A DNA stretch of 64,000 nucleotides from Halopseudomonas sabulinigri (GTDB lineage: Bacteria; Pseudomonadota; Gammaproteobacteria; Pseudomonadales; Pseudomonadaceae): NCBI RefSeq assembly GCF_900105255.1, contig NZ_LT629763.1, positions 2,852,001-2,916,000 on the forward strand. Direction: 5' to 3'. The position numbers were made by a program, and so were the translations under genes. A model generated the notes under the pieces. That model worked only from the letters and a program-made list of their open reading frames with translations, was not told where the DNA came from and searched no databases. This document shows positions 56,820 through 64,000 of the stretch, piece after piece. Position 1 is the stretch's first letter; each line of letters starts with the position of its first letter.

Positions 56820-57356
56820 ATGTCAGAAACACAGCATCCCTTCGATCTATTGCAGGCGCTGGCCCAGCGTTGCCGCAGTGAAGCAAGCGGCCTGCCGTCT
56901 CAGGAAGTCGTCAGCGAGACCTGGAGCGGCGTTGGCTTTCGCCTCGCCGGCCATTTCATGCTGGCGGCGATGGGCGAAGTCAGTGAAATCCTCCATGAGC
57001 CACGTTACACCGCACTGCCACGGGTCAAGGCCTGGGTGCGCGGTGTCGCCAACGTGCGTGGGCGTCTGCTCCCGATTGTCGATATGAGCCGCTTCTTTGG
57101 CGTTACCAGTACGGTGCCGCGCAAGCAGCGTCGGGTACTGGTGCTCGACCGCGACGACATCTTTGTAGGGCTGCTGGTGGATGAACTGCTGGGTATGCAG
57201 CACATGCCGGTGAGTACTTTCAGCGAGCGGCTGCCCGTTCTGGACGACGCGGTACGGCCCTACGTAGTAGGCGCTTATACGGGCGATCAGACGGCATTGG
57301 TATTCAATTTTCGCGCGTTGGCGCACGATCAGACGTTTCTCGACGTGGCGCTCTGA
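56820..57356 (+). CDS. pilI: CheW-like adaptor PilI
   Basis: A 178-residue CheW-domain protein linking the PilJ receptor to the ChpA kinase. GEVSEILHEPRYTALPRVKAW-like receptor-facing sequence, NVRGRLLPIVDMSRFFG and the LVDELLGMQ motif are all present. I chose ATG 56820, giving the same length as the P. aeruginosa protein; the frame opens at 56790. The gap to pilH is 47 bases. Confidence 0.96.
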   Translation: MSETQHPFDLLQALAQRCRSEASGLPSQEVVSETWSGVGFRLAGHFMLAAMGEVSEILHEPRYTALPRVKAWVRGVANVRGRLLPIVDMSRFFGVTSTVPRKQRRVLVLDRDDIFVGLLVDELLGMQHMPVSTFSERLPVLDDAVRPYVVGAYTGDQTALVFNFRALAHDQTFLDVAL

Positions 57357-57448
57357 TCTGTTTTTTGGGGTGCGGCCGGGCAATCCGCTGCCGCAACGGA
57401 GCATGTTAGCTAGAACAACAAGGCTGTAGGCCAGGTAGGGGCCATAAG

Positions 57449-59485
57449 ATGAAAAAGTTCGATAAACAGATGCTGTCCACGATGCGAAGCAACCGCACGC
57501 TCACCGGCCTGTTCGCCGCACTGATCCTGTCGTTGTTGTTGCTCTTCGTCAACTTCCTGTACCTGAATATTCAGAGCACATACGACACCGAATACATCGG
57601 TCACGCCGGCGAGCTGCGGGTACTCTCGCAGCAGATCTCCAAATCGGCCACGGAAGCCGCGACCGGTACGCCGGAAGCCTTCGGCCTGCTGCTCACCGCC
57701 CGTAATGACTTCCAGCAGCGCTGGGATTATCTGGTCAATGGGCGTGAAGAGACCGGCCTGCCGCCGACTCCGGCTGCATTGCAGGAGCAGTTGGCGCTGG
57801 CCCAGGCTGACTGGGACAAGGTACGCCGCAACGCGGATGCCATCCTGGCCAGCCAGGCGACGGTTCTGTCGCTGCACGAGGTTGCCAACACGCTTTCCGA
57901 TACCGTGCCGCAGCTGCAGGTCGAATACGAGGACGTGGTAGACGTGCTGATCTCCAGCGGTGCACCCGCTGATCAGGTTGCCATCGCTCAGCGTCAGTCG
58001 CTGTTGGCCGAACGGATTCTCGGTTCGGTAAACCGCGTATTGGAAGGTGACCAGGATTCGGTGATGGCCGCTGATAGCTTCGGCCGCGACGCCAGCCTGT
58101 TCGGCCGCGTACTGCAGGGCATGTTGCAGGGTAACGCTGCCATCGGCATTACCCGCGTAGCTGATCCGGAAGCGGCGAGCCGACTGGAAGAAATTCAGTC
58201 GCTGTTCCGTTACGTATCCGACTCGGTTGACCAGATTCTGCTGACCTCGCCGGAACTCTATCAGGTACGCTCCGCTGCGAACGAAATCTTCACCGATTCG
58301 CAGTCGCTGCTGGATAACGTATCCGATCTGGCGATCGGCTTTGAGAATCGCGCCGATTCGCGGGTAGTCAATACCCTGCTGGGTTACGCGCTGGGTGTGA
58401 TCGCGCTGGGCTGTATTTTGCTGACCGGTGTACAGATGACCCGCGACACCCGTGAGCGTCTGGCCGAAACCCGTGATAAGAATGAGCGCAACCAGGCGGC
58501 GATTCTGCGTCTGCTGGATGAGATCGGTGACTTGGCCGACGGTGACCTCACCGCCCAGGCGACGGTGACCGAAGACTTTACCGGCGCCATCGCCGACTCG
58601 ATCAACGAATCCATTGACCAGCTGCGTGCACTGGTACAAACCATTAACGAAACCGCTCTGCAGGTGGAAGGCGCTGCCCAGGAAACCCAGGGCACAGCCA
58701 TGCATTTGGCTGAAGCTTCCGAGCACCAGGCGCAGGAAATTGCCGGCGCTTCGGCGGCGGTAAACGAAATGGCGGTATCGATCGACCAGGTATCGGCCAA
58801 CGCCTCCGAATCGGCAGCGGTGGCAGAGCGCTCGGTAGCCATCGCCAACAAGGGTAACGAGGTGGTGCAGAACACCATCGTCGGCATGGATACCATCCGT
58901 GAGCAGATTCAGGACACCTCCAAGCGGATCAAACGCCTTGGCGAATCCTCCCAGGAGATTGGTGACATCGTCAGTCTGATCAACGACATTGCCGACCAAA
59001 CCAACATTCTCGCCTTGAACGCGGCGATCCAGGCCTCCATGGCCGGTGATGCCGGCCGCGGCTTCGCGGTAGTAGCAGACGAAGTACAGCGCCTTGCAGA
59101 ACGTTCCTCTGGCGCGACCAAACAGATTGAAGCGCTGGTAAAAACCATTCAGACCGATACCAACGAGGCGGTTATCTCGATGGAACAAACCACCTCCGAG
59201 GTGGTACGCGGTGCGCGCCTGGCGCAGGACGCCGGTGTGGCACTGGAGGAGATCGAAAAGGTATCCACCAGTCTGGCAGCACTGATTCAGAACATCTCCA
59301 ACGCCGCGCGGCAGCAGGCTTCCTCCGCCGGCCACATTTCCAACACCATGAACGTGATCCAGGAGATTACCTCGCAGACGTCGGCAGGTACCACCACCGC
59401 TCGCAGCATTGGTGAGTTGGCGAAACTGGCCGAGGCCATGCGCCAGTCGGTTGACGGCTTCACGCTACCGCAGCAGGACGACTAA
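57449..59485 (+). CDS. pilJ: methyl-accepting chemotaxis protein PilJ
   Basis: A 678-residue type IV pilus chemoreceptor. Membrane segments are at about residues 19-40 and 308-328, enclosing a PilJ-type periplasmic region with two repeated helical domains (starting [16 protein letters not shown] and [16 protein letters not shown]). A HAMP-like linker follows, then the cytoplasmic hairpin, whose tip contains [17 protein letters not shown] and [18 protein letters not shown]. It senses pili/surface or ligands and signals through PilI to ChpA. Confidence 0.98.
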   Translation: MKKFDKQMLSTMRSNRTLTGLFAALILSLLLLFVNFLYLNIQSTYDTEYIGHAGELRVLSQQISKSATEAATGTPEAFGLLLTARNDFQQRWDYLVNGREETGLPPTPAALQEQLALAQADWDKVRRNADAILASQATVLSLHEVANTLSDTVPQLQVEYEDVVDVLISSGAPADQVAIAQRQSLLAERILGSVNRVLEGDQDSVMAADSFGRDASLFGRVLQGMLQGNAAIGITRVADPEAASRLEEIQSLFRYVSDSVDQILLTSPELYQVRSAANEIFTDSQSLLDNVSDLAIGFENRADSRVVNTLLGYALGVIALGCILLTGVQMTRDTRERLAETRDKNERNQAAILRLLDEIGDLADGDLTAQATVTEDFTGAIADSINESIDQLRALVQTINETALQVEGAAQETQGTAMHLAEASEHQAQEIAGASAAVNEMAVSIDQVSANASESAAVAERSVAIANKGNEVVQNTIVGMDTIREQIQDTSKRIKRLGESSQEIGDIVSLINDIADQTNILALNAAIQASMAGDAGRGFAVVADEVQRLAERSSGATKQIEALVKTIQTDTNEAVISMEQTTSEVVRGARLAQDAGVALEEIEKVSTSLAALIQNISNAARQQASSAGHISNTMNVIQEITSQTSAGTTTARSIGELAKLAEAMRQSVDGFTLPQQDD

Positions 59486-59544
59486 GCTGAGTCGGAGGGT
59501 CGCTTGCGCGACTCTCCGGTTCCGCTTGGAGCGAGGGGCATAGA

Positions 59545-60429
59545 GTGCAGACAACGCAAAACTGGTCGTTGCAACAGCTGCCGGAAATGGACGCGCATCA
59601 ATTTCAACAGTGGCAGACACTGCTGGAGGCGCGCACGGGCGTGTGCGTCAGTGATCAACGCAAGACCTTCCTGCAGACCAGCGTTGGCACGCGCATGCGC
59701 GAGCTGAAGATTGCCGACTATCAGACCTATTACGAACATGTGACCCAGGGTGCCGCGGGTGCCGTGGAGTGGTCTGCCTTGATTGAGCGCCTGACCGTGC
59801 GCGAAACCAGCTTTATGCGGCACCGCCCCTCGTTCGACGCCATCGGTCAGCACCTCGATCGGCTGCTGGTCGGGCGCGCAGCGGATCGTCCGTTGCAGCT
59901 CTGGAGCGTGGGCTGCGCCAGTGGCGAAGAGGCCTATTCGATGGCCATAGTCAGTGAGCAGAGCATTGCGGCGGCCGGCGGCCATGCCAGTGGCTACGGC
60001 ATCTGGGCGACCGATATCAGTCTCAAGGCGCTGGAGCAGGGCCGCACCGCCGTGTATCCGGGCAATCGCCTGGGTGGTCTGGACGAGCGGGAGCGCCGCG
60101 AATGGCTGCAAACGCTGCCGAACGACCGTTATGAGATTGCCTACGCGCTGCGTGATCGGGTGTGTTTTTCGCGTTTGAACATTCTTGAATTGGCCCAGGC
60201 CCCGATCCGGGACCTGGATATCATCTTCTGCCAGAACCTGCTCATCTACTTCCGTCGCTGGCGTCGCCGCGACCTGCTCAACCTGCTGGCGACCCGGCTC
60301 GCGCCGGGCGGCATGTTGATCATCGGATTGGGTGAAATCATGGACTGGAACAATCCCCTGCTTGAGCGGCTGCCTGATGATCAGGTGCAGGCTTACGTGC
60401 GCCGGGAAAGCACTGGACTTCTGGAGTGA
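59545..60429 (+). CDS. pilK: chemoreceptor methyltransferase PilK (CheR type)
   Basis: A 294-residue CheR-type SAM-dependent methyltransferase expected to methylate PilJ. The N-terminal all-helical domain precedes the SAM site LQLWSVGCASGEEAYSMA at about residues 115-132, then GIWATDIS and DIIFCQNLLIYFRRW. It starts with GTG at 59545, with GAGGGG upstream, and ends 2 bases before the chpA ATG. Confidence 0.96.
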   Translation: MQTTQNWSLQQLPEMDAHQFQQWQTLLEARTGVCVSDQRKTFLQTSVGTRMRELKIADYQTYYEHVTQGAAGAVEWSALIERLTVRETSFMRHRPSFDAIGQHLDRLLVGRAADRPLQLWSVGCASGEEAYSMAIVSEQSIAAAGGHASGYGIWATDISLKALEQGRTAVYPGNRLGGLDERERREWLQTLPNDRYEIAYALRDRVCFSRLNILELAQAPIRDLDIIFCQNLLIYFRRWRRRDLLNLLATRLAPGGMLIIGLGEIMDWNNPLLERLPDDQVQAYVRRESTGLLE

Positions 60430-60431
60430 AT

Positions 60432-64000
<3,569 letters not shown>

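Noticed and set aside
57410-59335. 641-codon open frame antisense to pilJ
   Set aside because: Mirror of a well-conserved chemoreceptor; composition is that expected of an antisense shadow and there is no ribosome site of note.

Overview
The window is a bacterial core-chromosome segment from a gammaproteobacterium of the Pseudomonadaceae. GC content is high, genes are densely packed, and many starts and stops overlap by 1-4 bases. From memory, the gene order matches the Pseudomonas aeruginosa PAO1 stretch from mutM to chpA: mutM, fdx-coaD, laoABCR, rsmD, M16 peptidases, ftsYEX, rpoH, mtgA, thiSG, trmB, rdgB, metWX, proC, pilTU, pyrC'-pyrB-pyrR, ruvX, algH, tonB3, gshB, pilGHIJK-chpA. Protein divergence and the local differences suggest a relative such as the Halopseudomonas / P. 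pertucinogena lineage rather than P. aeruginosa itself; that placement is inference. I see no rRNA, tRNA, CRISPR array, prophage or insertion sequence. No stretch longer than 300 bases lacks a gene; the largest gaps are about 200-240 bases.

Layout. 1-5.1 kb: a truncated TesB-like thioesterase, a YbhB-type protein, a small membrane protein, a thiolase/3-hydroxyacyl-CoA dehydrogenase pair (beta-oxidation-type chemistry) and a divergent PaaI-type thioesterase. 5.1-9.7 kb: a membrane protein, mutM, a small exported protein and a Na/Pi cotransporter. 9.8-14.6 kb: a lone second elongation factor G, gamma-glutamyltransferase, ferredoxin and coaD. 14.7-19.2 kb: the laoABCR long-chain alcohol/aldehyde oxidation locus with a clear palindrome in front of the regulator. 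19-29.6 kb: hydrolase, rsmD, paired M16 peptidases, ftsYEX, rpoH, mtgA. 29.7-31.5 kb: thiS-thiG-trmB. 31.6-37 kb: mixed metabolic and hypothetical genes (solute-binding protein, crotonase, gloA, DUF922, thioesterase, Fe-alcohol dehydrogenase). 37.1-43.8 kb: hemW-rdgB-DUF4426-metW-metX, then yggU (interrupted), yggT, proC, yggS. 43.8-46.1 kb: pilT-pilU. 46.1-49.9 kb: siaABCD, a phosphatase/kinase/partner-switch/diguanylate cyclase module. 49.9-55.7 kb: pyrC'-pyrB-pyrR-ruvX-algH-tonB3-gshB. 55.9-64 kb: the Pil-Chp chemosensory operon pilGHIJK-chpA, with chpA running off the right end.

Functional themes. The right third is dominated by surface behaviour: twitching motility ATPases, the Chp signalling array that controls them, TonB3, and the Sia module that makes c-di-GMP and drives aggregation. 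Most of the rest is housekeeping. The best leads for a second look are an in-frame amber codon inside yggU, the siaABCD module next to pilTU, two perfect hexanucleotide repeat tracts in chpA linkers, a dispersed repeat that appears to have inserted into the start of hemW, and several unassigned palindromes in front of operons. I did not find a convincing wholly new multi-gene system.
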